Below are positions 9,737 through 17,114 of a stretch of DNA of 64,000 bases, piece after piece. Position 1 is the stretch's first letter; every line of letters starts with the position of its first letter. The notes beneath the pieces were generated by a model that worked only from the letters and a program-made list of their open reading frames with translations, was not told where the DNA came from and ran no database searches. The stretch is from the NCBI GenBank assembly GCA_016186995.1, contig JACPKQ010000020.1, positions 19,417-83,416 on the forward strand, read 5' to 3'. Source of the stretch: Deltaproteobacteria bacterium. Its GTDB lineage: Bacteria; Bdellovibrionota; JACOXK01. The position numbers were made by a program, and so were the translations under genes.

Positions 9737-10503
9737 TCAATCAGTGTTGGTTCAAATAATATTCCCTCACAACTCGGAGAATATAAAAACTGGATTTGCT
9801 TTCCAAGATTGAGCTCGTGGAAGGGTTGACTTTTAGGATGATCTCCCAATCGAAGACTCACTCGAGGCACCAAAAATGAAACCCCGAATTCTTTTTGATG
9901 AATGAAGACCTTTCCATGAAGTGGTCTTCCATCTTTGATTGGATAAGAGTTTAAAGTCATGATGTTAGACTTACTTCTTATCTTTATTTTTCGAGCCTCA
10001 AACTCTAAAATCAATTCTGACGACTCTTTGTCTCTTAATGTGCAAACACGATGAGTTGCAGTTTCTCTAAAGGTAATGTCAGCAAGATATTTTGGATAAT
10101 TGAAATAATCAATCCCACCATAGAGAGCAACATCGGTAGTGACAGGAAGTTCTTTAATAAACCCGTAATAATCTGACTTTAAAGTAGACTTAAGTAAATG
10201 AATGAAGGTGTGATGAGTTTTTTTTCCATATTGAACCGCGAAGGAAAGAGAAACTTCATTATAAGGACCAATATCAGATTGCTTATATTCCATACAATGA
10301 ATAGCAGCTAAACCTCGTCCGGGTAAAATACTTAACGGATAATAATCCTCTGAAGGTAAATACTTTTGAATTGTTTTCAAGTCCGCCGTAAAAACGCAGC
10401 CCATTAAATTTATATCTTGATAAAATAAGGGAGATTTTCCTTTAAAATCACGAATGGGTAATTCTTTTTGTCTATACCCTTCAAAAAAATAATTTTGGTT
10501 CAT
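9733..10503 (-). CDS. Acetoacetate decarboxylase (ADC) superfamily protein
   Basis: A 256-residue protein resembling the ADC superfamily. IGPYNEVSLSF corresponds to the well conserved GPY-E segment, and DYFNYPKYLADITF to the lysine-bearing segment. Classical ADC has two adjacent lysines there, one forming the Schiff base and one tuning its pKa; only one is visible here (YPKYL), so true decarboxylase activity is doubtful and another reaction of the superfamily is possible. It overlaps the SDR gene upstream and the FAD oxidase downstream by four bases each, implying tight coupling in one pathway. Confidence 0.72.
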   Translation of the reverse strand: MNQNYFFEGYRQKELPIRDFKGKSPLFYQDINLMGCVFTADLKTIQKYLPSEDYYPLSILPGRGLAAIHCMEYKQSDIGPYNEVSLSFAVQYGKKTHHTFIHLLKSTLKSDYYGFIKELPVTTDVALYGGIDYFNYPKYLADITFRETATHRVCTLRDKESSELILEFEARKIKIRSKSNIMTLNSYPIKDGRPLHGKVFIHQKEFGVSFLVPRVSLRLGDHPKSQPFHELNLGKQIQFLYSPSCEGILFEPTLIE

Positions 10504-11378
10504 GGATGGAATACCCCCTGATTCATTAACTTTTTATACACTCTATAAATTAAAGAATCATTAAAAGAAGGAACAAACTTTTTTAATAAATAAAAGGCAT
10601 GAGCATCTGGATTAATCAAAGTAAGTTTTTTCTTGTGTACAATGGCTTGAATAATCGTGTGAGATGCTTTTTCTGGATTTGAGCCAAACTTTTTCACAAT
10701 CCTATTCATTTTGTGAACCCGGTCATCCTCTCCTTCTCCGTGAGAAAGAGGCCCTAATATTGAATGACTCGCAATTTGTGTTTTGACAAAAGCGGGGCAA
10801 ATCGTACAGACAGCGACTCTATCCTTAAGCTCTAGACTCAACGCCTCAGAAAACCCAACCACTCCAAACTTTGAAGTGCTATAAGCAACCATACCTGGCA
10901 TGCCAATGAGTCCCCCCAAAGAAGAAATATTGACGATAGCCCCATTCTTACTTTCTAATAATTTTGGAAGTAGAGCTTTTGTGAGCCGAACAGTTCCCAT
11001 TAAATTGGTTTCAATCACCGTCTCAAAATCTTCAATTTTTGATTTTTCAAAAAGCCCACTATAAGTAACACCCGCATTATTAATGAGAATATCAAGGGGA
11101 TGATCAGCAATTTCTTCTATAGCTTTTTCGAAATTTTTTTTTGATGACAAATCACAATGTAAAATTTTAATTTTTTGAGAACGATGAGATGGATTGCCCA
11201 CATCTTCTAAGTCTTTCTTTAATATCTCAAGTCCTTTTAGATTTTTATCTAATATGGTTAAATGACAATGCTCCTTAAAATAAAAATCCTTACTTAACTG
11301 ACGCCCTATTCCTGACGCGGCACCTGTAATAAAAACGTGGTTATTTTTAAAATGAAACTTTTTTCGAAACAAACTCAT
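10500..11378 (-). CDS. Short-chain dehydrogenase/reductase (classical SDR)
   Basis: A 292-residue NAD(P)-dependent oxidoreductase. Motifs: coenzyme-binding FITGAASGIGRQL near residue 18, the structural NNAG, the catalytic serine in VNISSLGG, and the catalytic YSTSK. After these comes CPAFVKTQI. The reading frame stays open upstream to 11555, but those 59 extra residues do not look like protein, whereas the ATG at 11378 puts the nucleotide-binding turn at the usual distance. It is first in an operon with the ADC-like and FAD-oxidase genes, consistent with a three-step modification of a ketone, alcohol or lipid; the substrate is not deducible. Confidence 0.85.
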   Translation of the reverse strand: MSLFRKKFHFKNNHVFITGAASGIGRQLSKDFYFKEHCHLTILDKNLKGLEILKKDLEDVGNPSHRSQKIKILHCDLSSKKNFEKAIEEIADHPLDILINNAGVTYSGLFEKSKIEDFETVIETNLMGTVRLTKALLPKLLESKNGAIVNISSLGGLIGMPGMVAYSTSKFGVVGFSEALSLELKDRVAVCTICPAFVKTQIASHSILGPLSHGEGEDDRVHKMNRIVKKFGSNPEKASHTIIQAIVHKKKLTLINPDAHAFYLLKKFVPSFNDSLIYRVYKKLMNQGVFHP

Positions 11379-11651
11379 AACCCTATATAGTATGCAAACA
11401 TGTGTTGGCAAGGGACTTTCTTCAAGGGGCCCCTCTTCGCTGTCTAATTCTCCCAATCCCTCACCAGGTTTCACGACTTGAGTCAATACGGTAGAAAGCA
11501 TACCCCTTACGGGATGCTGAGATGTGCTAAAATCGACAAATTGCGTCACATCCATGTAAACCAGATTAACAGAGATTCTTTATAAATAACTGAATTTACT
11601 CATATTTTATTTATTAAATTATGGCATGTGTTTTGCTATTTGTACTATGAT

Positions 11652-12326
11652 ATGAAGAAACGCTCTCTTTTCTACATTTTTGGTCTGGCTGCGCTTGGTT
11701 TTGTGGCGCTCAACGTAACACCTTCACATCAGATTTTTGCAGCAGCTACCCAGGAACGGTCTAAAATCCTAAAACCACATCAGAAGGTCAAAGAGTCTTC
11801 TAAAATTGAAGATATAAACCACTTTATTTTGGCAGATAAAACCGTGTACATGAGTGTGAGCAATCAGGTATGGATATCTCAAGATATTAATGCAAAGGAA
11901 TACTTAAAAAAAGTTTATCACATTCACGGAACATTAAATGCTGAGAGTAATAAAGATATCGATCCGAACCCCTGGTGGGGCAGTGGGTATGCAGGACAGG
12001 TCAACCATCACACCATAAAAACAGAAGTGGATGCTGAATATATGATATTTTTAGTCACATCTAGTTTCAAAGCTCATATATCCATTAGAAAAAAGAATCA
12101 TAATCTCGACTCGATTCTAGATTCAGCTTTTGAGACGACAGAAGATTTCGGTGGAAAAAATGTGAGTGCGAGCTTGCGTTTTAAAACAGATACAGGTGCT
12201 GTGAGGTTTGATGCTGGAACATTAGGTGAAACCCATATCAGTGTGAGCAATGGTATGGGTAATACTTCTCTTTATGGTGACTATGACCTCATTGTTTTCA
12301 AAGTGCTTCCCTATAAATCTAAATAG
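11652..12326 (+). CDS. Unknown secreted protein
   Basis: A 224-residue protein starting MKKRSLFYIFGLAALGFVAL, a Sec signal with probable cleavage near FAAAT. The mature part is beta-rich with an aromatic glycine segment (PNPWWGSGYAG) and no motif I recognise. An ORF extension of eight residues upstream (11628) is less likely to be translated because the signal peptide starts naturally at MKKR. There is no Shine-Dalgarno; a TACTAT hexamer ends three bases before the ATG region. It stands alone between the divergent SDR operon and the converging metzincin copy 2. Confidence 0.6.
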   Translation: MKKRSLFYIFGLAALGFVALNVTPSHQIFAAATQERSKILKPHQKVKESSKIEDINHFILADKTVYMSVSNQVWISQDINAKEYLKKVYHIHGTLNAESNKDIDPNPWWGSGYAGQVNHHTIKTEVDAEYMIFLVTSSFKAHISIRKKNHNLDSILDSAFETTEDFGGKNVSASLRFKTDTGAVRFDAGTLGETHISVSNGMGNTSLYGDYDLIVFKVLPYKSK

Positions 12327-12400
12327 ACGATCTTTAAAAGAAAAGCCGATCCCTTAGAATATTTCTAAATTAGCTTCATTCTATCTTTTTCTAACTTCAT

Positions 12401-13048
12401 TTATTTAAATTGATATTGAATGAGTACTTTTAAATAAAGTTCTTCGAGGGCTCGTTCATCATTTTCAGTGGGTACACGAATACAAGTTGCATTTCCGCCT
12501 TTATACATCAAATCATTTGGATTTGTAGAATGCTGTAAACCTAAAAGATGTCCTACTTCATGTGCAACAGTATTCTCTAAGCATTGTGAAAAGTACTCAC
12601 GCCATCCACCCATATGCCACTGATCCATGGTATGAAATGAAACATCAGAGTTAATAAAGATATCTGCTCCCAAAAGTGGTTTAGAAGATTGATCATAACA
12701 TGTTATTAGTTTTGTACATGCCGCTGTATTTGGAGATAAGTCCAACCTTACAACAACATGAAGATTATCACTATGATCAATAGGAACTTCTTTAATCCCC
12801 ATATACTTAAAATGAATTTCTTTCCCTGCTAATTTTGAAAGAATTGGTTCCCAATTTTTAAATCCCTGTTTGATTGTGGCAATTTCTTCAGTTGTAAATT
12901 GATCGGGATAAATAGTGTATTCTGTTTGAAACACAGGTTGAATATAACGATTAAAAATGGAGGTTCTTTCACGACTAGAAAAGTCTGTTACCCGACATGC
13001 CGACAAAGAAAACATAACGGAAATAATAACGAAGAGCTTCAATTTCAT
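12401..13048 (-). CDS. Metzincin-type (matrixin-like) secreted lipoprotease, copy 2
   Basis: A 215-residue paralogue of the protease at 4.4-5.1 kb. A signal segment ends in the lipobox FSLSAC, so it should be a lipoprotein. The zinc site is AHEVGHLLGLQHSTN (HExxHxxGxxH) followed by DLMY as the Met-turn. The shared FTTEEIATIKQGFKNWEPI block precedes the catalytic domain. I chose the ATG at 13048 (MKLKLFVI); in-frame TTG and ATG codons 24 and 9 bases upstream are alternatives. The predicted -10 lies six bases before this ATG. The two copies share architecture but are diverged, so this is not a recent duplication. Confidence 0.82.
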   Translation of the reverse strand: MKLKLFVIISVMFSLSACRVTDFSSRERTSIFNRYIQPVFQTEYTIYPDQFTTEEIATIKQGFKNWEPILSKLAGKEIHFKYMGIKEVPIDHSDNLHVVVRLDLSPNTAACTKLITCYDQSSKPLLGADIFINSDVSFHTMDQWHMGGWREYFSQCLENTVAHEVGHLLGLQHSTNPNDLMYKGGNATCIRVPTENDERALEELYLKVLIQYQFK

Positions 13049-13054
13049 GCCATG

Positions 13055-13083
13055 CATATAGTCATAAAACAAACATTATGCAA
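13055..13083 (-). promoter_or_regulatory. Predicted promoter of metzincin copy 2, leaderless geometry
   Basis: TTGCAT (13083..13078) and TATATG (13060..13055) on the minus strand are 17 bp apart, and the ATG follows after six bases. A transcript starting at the usual distance would begin at or next to the start codon. The hexamers are only moderate matches. Confidence 0.4.
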
Positions 13084-13102
13084 TATGTATCTGGCCTTAT
13101 TC

Positions 13103-13177
13103 AATAAATTATTGCGTCTTAAAAAAATTGAACGCATAGGCTTAGGTCGAAGTACGAGATATAGAAAACTGTAATTA
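13103..13177 (+). pseudogene. 3' remnant of a Fic-family gene
   Basis: From 13105 to 13177, 69 of 73 bases are identical to the 3' end of the intact Fic gene (56798-56870), including the stop codon and the TTA after it. The frame reads NKLLRLKKIERIGLGRSTRY, the last part of the winged-helix tail. Nothing upstream resembles Fic; the sequence there belongs to the metzincin promoter and gene. This is a decayed or recombined fragment without function. Confidence 0.85.
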
Positions 13178-13178
13178 A

Positions 13179-13373
13179 GCTTTTATTAGAAAGCCGGATC
13201 TTCAATCTGGAAATATTAGTTACAAACTTATGAAATCTATTGGACAGGCAGAGGTTGTGGTCCCCATTTTACTTGGAATGAAAAAACCAGTTCACGTATT
13301 ACAACACAACTGCTCTGTTACAGACATTGTTAACATGGCCGCCATAACAGTTGTTGAGGCTAAAGATAAATAA
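13179..13373 (+). pseudogene. 3' remnant of a malic enzyme gene (MaeB-type, phosphotransacetylase-like tail)
   Basis: An open stretch of 64 codons ending in TAA and beginning directly after an in-frame stop. It reads KPDLQSGNISYKLMKSIGQ, then PILLGMKKPVHVLQ and IVNMAAITVVEAK. This is the extreme C-terminus of the phosphotransacetylase-like domain of NADP-malic enzymes, which typically end PxLQSxNIxYKLL...GPIL-GMxKPVHVLQ...IVNxAAxAVV. A phosphate acetyltransferase proper is less likely because of the HVLQ segment. No start codon or upstream domain is present, so it is a fragment, joined a few bases after the Fic remnant. Confidence 0.75.
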
Positions 13374-13394
13374 AGAATACCAAAAAGCCACCCA

Positions 13395-14168
13395 TCAAAT
13401 GATTCCGCTTCCCAACAAAATAGCAATGATCCCTAACAAAACTGCGACGGATAGTTGAACACCTTTAAACGTTATTTTCTTCAACAGCTTGTTTCCAATA
13501 TAAGCACCGGTGAACGCAGATAGCGTTGCGGCAACCAACACAATAATATTGTCATTGAAGTTCAGTGCCAACATGTGTGTCCCATAAACAGAAATTCGTA
13601 TAAAATCAACCAAACACGCAGTCACGATCCCTGTTCCAATAAATTTTTCTTTGGATATGCCTGTACGAATCAGAAAAGCACTCCGCAAAGCACCTTGATG
13701 TCCTGACAGCCCACCGAAAAATCCACTAAGAACTCCGCCAAGCGGAAGGAGTTTCTTGTCCACAGTCCATTGATTTAGTTTTGGAACAATTTCAAACATA
13801 CAAAAAATAACCATCAAAACAGCAATGGCAACCTTGACCGGTTCAACACTGTATTCAGTTCCATTGAGCATGTATGTGAACAGCGGATCAAAATCAGTTA
13901 GGGTAACAAGAAGATATGACCCCACAAACGCGGCAGGAATCGTCGGAAGTGAAAAGCGCAGGAAAACAGACTTGTCCACGTGCCTTCCAACAAGGCCAAG
14001 TTTAAACAGGTTGTTCAAAAAATGAACCACCGCTGTCAAACCAACAGCAACCTGAATCGGAAAAAAAAGCGAAAAAACAGGAAGTAAAATTGTTCCGAGG
14101 CCAAAACCTGAAAAAAAAGTCAGGCCCGAACCCATAAGTGCAACAATTGAAATCAGCAATATATCCAT
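13395..14168 (-). CDS. TauE/SafE-family membrane exporter (sulfite/organosulfonate-type permease)
   Basis: A 257-residue integral membrane protein with about eight hydrophobic segments. SGFGLGTILLPVFSLFFPIQVAVGLTAVVHFLNNLFKL and GGLSGHQGALRSAFLI correspond to the two repeated conserved blocks of TauE/SafE (DUF81) transporters. The substrate is unknown; members are linked to sulfite, sulfoacetate or other anion export. The ATG is only 7 bp after the 3' end of tRNA-Ala with no Shine-Dalgarno, so expression may depend on read-through and processing of the tRNA transcript. By eye its sequence is less AT-rich than its neighbours and it is followed by two gene remnants, which suggests acquisition at the tRNA. 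Confidence 0.85.
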   Translation of the reverse strand: MDILLISIVALMGSGLTFFSGFGLGTILLPVFSLFFPIQVAVGLTAVVHFLNNLFKLGLVGRHVDKSVFLRFSLPTIPAAFVGSYLLVTLTDFDPLFTYMLNGTEYSVEPVKVAIAVLMVIFCMFEIVPKLNQWTVDKKLLPLGGVLSGFFGGLSGHQGALRSAFLIRTGISKEKFIGTGIVTACLVDFIRISVYGTHMLALNFNDNIIVLVAATLSAFTGAYIGNKLLKKITFKGVQLSVAVLLGIIAILLGSGII

Positions 14169-14175
14169 ACAAGTT

Positions 14176-14248
14176 TGGACCCGACTGGTTTCGAACCAGC
14201 GACCTCGTCAATGCCATTGACGCGCTCTCCCAGCTGAGCTACGGGCCC
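14176..14248 (-). tRNA. tRNA-Ala (anticodon GGC)
   Basis: A 73-base cloverleaf: acceptor GGGCCCG/CGGGTCC with the G3:U70 wobble that identifies alanine tRNAs, D stem GCTC/GAGC, anticodon stem CGTCA/TGACG with loop ATGGCAT (anticodon GGC, reading GCC and GCU), T stem GCTGG/CCAGT with loop TTCGAAA, discriminator A. The CCA end is not encoded. The TauE/SafE gene follows at once. Confidence 0.96.
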
Positions 14249-14302
14249 ATATTGTATTCCAACTTCACTACCCATAACCCATTGTAGAAACACTCCCTTT
14301 TT

Positions 14303-14902
14303 TTATCCTCGAATAATACTTACTTTAGTAATCACCACATCTTTCAACGGTTTATCTCGCCCATCTCTTTCCACATGAGCTATTTGAGTCACAACTTCAA
14401 AGCCTTCAACAACTTGACCAAAAATAGAATGGCGATCATCTAACCAAGGTGTAGGCACCTCTGTAATAAAAAATTGAGAACCATTCGTATTAGGGCCAGC
14501 ATTGGCCATAGAAAGCATGCCGGGTTTATCGTGTCGAAGCTCTGAGTTAAATTCATCAGAGAACTCATAACCAGGGCCTCCCATTCCTGTTCCTGTCGGA
14601 TCTCCACCCTGAATCATAAAGTTAGGAATAACACGGTGAAAAACAATACCGTCATAATAAGGCCGTTTAACTTCTTCCCCTGTTTCGGGATCAGTAAATT
14701 CCTTTGTACCTTCAGCTAAACCCACAAAATTAGCCACTGTTTTTGGAGCTTGCTTATGAAAAAGCTCAATCTTTATGGTTCCCATATTGGTTTCCATGAT
14801 AGCATACATTTTTTTTCCCTCTCCTTTAACAAAAATTAAATAGAAAACACCTAAAACAACAAAACAAGTGAACACGACAGCTAATATTTTTTTATATTTC
14901 AT
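14303..14902 (-). CDS. Cyclophilin-type peptidyl-prolyl isomerase, membrane anchored or secreted
   Basis: A 199-residue cyclophilin. Residues 7-25 are a single hydrophobic segment (signal anchor or signal peptide), so the enzyme acts outside the cytoplasm. The catalytic domain shows [33 protein letters not shown], which contains the active-site arginine in FHRVI, then [16 protein letters not shown] with the active-site QFF, and [12 protein letters not shown] with the substrate-binding histidine. It accelerates prolyl bond isomerisation in exported proteins. GGAG lies before the ATG. It is monocistronic as far as can be seen. Confidence 0.94.
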   Translation of the reverse strand: MKYKKILAVVFTCFVVLGVFYLIFVKGEGKKMYAIMETNMGTIKIELFHKQAPKTVANFVGLAEGTKEFTDPETGEEVKRPYYDGIVFHRVIPNFMIQGGDPTGTGMGGPGYEFSDEFNSELRHDKPGMLSMANAGPNTNGSQFFITEVPTPWLDDRHSIFGQVVEGFEVVTQIAHVERDGRDKPLKDVVITKVSIIRG

Positions 14903-14993
14903 AACGGCTCCGGGAGAGTTCTTAGCCAGACTCTCGTGGGCTCATTTAACAATTCAGAATAATTTTTGACAAGATTTTTTTTAAAATGAGTTA

Positions 14994-15521
14994 TCACACA
15001 AACTTTTTTAAGTAACGATACATAATATAAATTAAAGAAATAAAAACCAAAACCCACTTTATCAAGGCACAAAAGGTGGCTAAGAATACAAGGTAAGAAA
15101 AGAGATCCTTCGCTGCGCTCAGGATGACGGGAGAGTCGCTCAGAACAACATTATTTAGTAAAATAAGATGAAAAGAATTTTCCACCCAATCTAAAATGGC
15201 AGCAAGAAATGGTAGTAATAAAAAAGGTAGCTGTGCTTTCTGGATTCCGATAAGACTTGAAAGAAAAAAAGAATAAGCAATGGGAAAAAAATAATCAACA
15301 TAAAGTATGTTTTTAAAAGCCTGTACGCCTTGATCTCCCCAAAGCATCAAGATGTTTTGAAAGGCTTCCAGAGAATAAACAAATTGTATCTCTAAAGGTG
15401 TTGGAGAGTGTGAAGGGCGTGCTTGATCAAAATATCCAAAAATAAAAATACAAAGAAGACCTGCAAAAAAAGAACCCCATAAAATGTAAGGAGATTTAAG
15501 TTTTTTATAAAAAGATTCCAT
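14994..15521 (-). CDS. Small integral membrane protein, unknown, with in-frame palindromic repeat
   Basis: A 175-residue protein with about four transmembrane segments (residues 14-30, 76-95, 98-115, 143-165) and no motif I recognise. Between the third and fourth segments lies VILSAAKDLF (about residues 131-140), which is encoded by a dispersed palindromic element (15103-15130) and so is probably a late insertion into a loop. It is 10 bp after the thioesterase gene on the same strand and likely cotranscribed. Confidence 0.6.
   Translation of the reverse strand: MESFYKKLKSPYILWGSFFAGLLCIFIFGYFDQARPSHSPTPLEIQFVYSLEAFQNILMLWGDQGVQAFKNILYVDYFFPIAYSFFLSSLIGIQKAQLPFLLLPFLAAILDWVENSFHLILLNNVVLSDSPVILSAAKDLFSYLVFLATFCALIKWVLVFISLIYIMYRYLKKFV
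15103..15130. repeat. Dispersed palindromic repeat inside a coding region
   Basis: ATCCTTCGCTGCGCTCAGGA followed by TGACG forms an imperfect hairpin and is the same family as the long hairpin at 56876-56930 (shared ATCCT...GCGAAGGAT arms). It is in frame in the 175-residue membrane protein. Confidence 0.75.
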
Positions 15522-15531
15522 TTATTTTAAT

Positions 15532-15951
15532 TTAAGACAAAGATTTTTCAAAGTTTTCAATTTTTTTTCTTAATTTATCCATCATAGGAACAACTTTATT
15601 TTCATGATAATTATAAGTAACTTGAACAGTTTTTCCACTGGCTAAAAGGGTTCCTGTTTTGTGATCTTTCACTTCATAATCCATATCAAAACTGGAGTTT
15701 CCAATACGTGTTATGCCACAGAAAATATCTAATGAATCTCCTCCAAAACTGGGTGCTTTAAAATCACAACTGACATGGGCTAAAATAAATGAAAAATCTT
15801 TTAAAGAACGAGCACGATCGTAACCCAAAGCCTTTACATAAGCTAAACGAGCCTCTTCAAAATAAGTAATATAAGCTGCATTATTAGTATGGGCTAGGCC
15901 ATCCACATCTGAAAAACGAACATGAAGACTGTGTTTAAATTTAAGTTTCAT
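15532..15951 (-). CDS. 4-hydroxybenzoyl-CoA thioesterase-type (hotdog) acyl-CoA thioesterase
   Basis: A 139-residue hotdog-fold thioesterase. VRFSDVDGLAHTNNAAYITYFEEARLAY matches the 4HBT/YbgC signature, in which the aspartate of the DxDxxxHxNN segment is catalytic. It hydrolyses acyl-CoA thioesters; chain length cannot be predicted. An in-frame GTG at 15963 precedes the ATG at 15951; I prefer the ATG. The upstream region is a perfect 14-bp hairpin repeat that separates it from gpsA. It lies in a run of lipid-related genes (acyltransferase, gpsA). Confidence 0.85.
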   Translation of the reverse strand: MKLKFKHSLHVRFSDVDGLAHTNNAAYITYFEEARLAYVKALGYDRARSLKDFSFILAHVSCDFKAPSFGGDSLDIFCGITRIGNSSFDMDYEVKDHKTGTLLASGKTVQVTYNYHENKVVPMMDKLRKKIENFEKSLS

Positions 15952-15969
15952 TTCTATAAGCACCCTCCC

Positions 15970-16002
15970 CTTTGTCCCCTCCCATCAAGGGAGGGGACAA
16001 AG
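15970..16002. repeat. Perfect hairpin repeat, ATCAA-loop family
   Basis: Arms CTTTGTCCCCTCCC (15970-15983) and its exact complement (15989-16002) enclose the loop ATCAA. The same loop and arm ends recur inside the molybdate transporter gene near 32548. It lies between gpsA and the thioesterase gene; there is no T-run, so it is more likely a dispersed repeat than a terminator. Confidence 0.8.
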
Positions 16003-16007
16003 AAAAA

Positions 16008-17114
16008 CTAAAATAAATATTCTGGTGTTGGAAATTTATTAACTAATAAATGCTTTGCTTCAGTAAAAACTGTTTTATATCCCTCATCTTCATAAGTTAC
16101 ATCAAATTTCAAAAGCCCTTTAAGAACAACCTCGACTGAAGCTCTTTCAAATAAAATTTTATAAAGCCCTTCTGTAATAGGCATTGGAATTTGAAATTTT
16201 TGAGAAATTTCGTAAGCAATTTCCGTTGTATAAACCCCTTCTACAACCATTCCAATTTCCTTTAAAATAGCTTCTTTGCTTTTTCCTTGAGAGAGTAGCC
16301 TTCCAAAAGTATTGTTCCGACTTAAAGTTGAAAAACAGGTTGTTACTAAATCTCCCATTCCAGAAAGCCCCAAAAAAGTCTCCTTTTGTGCCCCTAAAAA
16401 AACTCCTAAACGAGTCATCTCTCCTAACCCCCGTGTTACTAAAAATGATTTTGAATTTGTTTGAAGTCCTAAGCCCGTTGCAATTCCAGATCCAATAGCA
16501 ATAATGTTTTTGAGCGCACCCCCTAACTCAACACCTTTTAAATCATAACTACCATAAACTTTAAAAGGAAAATAGGAACTGGATCCCGGATCTTTGTGCG
16601 GGATGACAGAGGTAGAAAACAAATCGATAACATCATGAATGACTTCTTCATAATGAGAACCCACCACAGCCCCTGAGGGCTGACCTGATAAAATTTCATT
16701 TGCAATATTAGGCCCTGAAAGAGAGCCTACTTTTTTACAACAGGTTTCCTCCTTAAGAATATCTGACATTGTTTTGCATGTTCCTTTTTCAATTCCTTTC
16801 GTACCACTTACAAGAATCTGATCGCCCCTCACTGTATGACCTAATTCAAAGGAAACTTCACGAAAAACTTGTGAAGGTACAATCACAAATATAATAGAAC
16901 AGTGATCTGTCACTTCTTTTAAATTTTGAGTTGCTTTTATTTTTTTGGAAAGTGGAGAAGAACCTGTATATTTCTTATTGGTGTGATACTCATTCATCTC
17001 ATGTAACACTTCTCTATTTCGAGTGCACAAAACAACATCGCGCCCATTTGTAGCTAACAGATGTGCAACCGTTGTTCCCCAATTACCCGAACCTATAACA
17101 CCCACTTTATTCAT
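16008..17114 (-). CDS. gpsA: NAD(P)-dependent glycerol-3-phosphate dehydrogenase GpsA
   Basis: A 368-residue cytosolic enzyme that reduces dihydroxyacetone phosphate to sn-glycerol 3-phosphate for phospholipid synthesis. Seen: VGVIGSGNWGTT (nucleotide binding), SGPNIANEI, GVELGGALKNIIAIGSGIATGLG with the catalytic lysine, and GLSGMGDLVTTC. It is longer than the usual 330-340 residues partly because about ten residues (PHKDPGSSS, around residue 170) are encoded by a palindromic repeat inserted just before the KVYGSYD segment. The gene overlaps the PlsB-like gene by four bases (ATGA), so the product is made alongside the enzyme that uses it. Confidence 0.95.
   Translation of the reverse strand: MNKVGVIGSGNWGTTVAHLLATNGRDVVLCTRNREVLHEMNEYHTNKKYTGSSPLSKKIKATQNLKEVTDHCSIIFVIVPSQVFREVSFELGHTVRGDQILVSGTKGIEKGTCKTMSDILKEETCCKKVGSLSGPNIANEILSGQPSGAVVGSHYEEVIHDVIDLFSTSVIPHKDPGSSSYFPFKVYGSYDLKGVELGGALKNIIAIGSGIATGLGLQTNSKSFLVTRGLGEMTRLGVFLGAQKETFLGLSGMGDLVTTCFSTLSRNNTFGRLLSQGKSKEAILKEIGMVVEGVYTTEIAYEISQKFQIPMPITEGLYKILFERASVEVVLKGLLKFDVTYEDEGYKTVFTEAKHLLVNKFPTPEYLF
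16579..16612. repeat. Dispersed palindromic repeat inserted in gpsA
   Basis: GGATCCCGGATCTTTGTGCG followed by GGATGACA is a member of the GGATCCC...GGGATGAC family seen also at 29082, 33044 and 52905. It keeps the gpsA frame and adds a surface-like peptide before KVYGSYD. Confidence 0.75.

Noticed and set aside
11379..11555. 59-codon N-terminal extension of the SDR reading frame
   Set aside because: It does not resemble protein of the family, and the ATG at 11378 gives the normal distance to the coenzyme-binding turn. A TATATA box lies just before that ATG.
12899..13102. Upstream part of the plus-strand frame that ends in the Fic remnant
   Set aside because: It is antisense to metzincin copy 2 and its promoter; only the last 75 bp match Fic.
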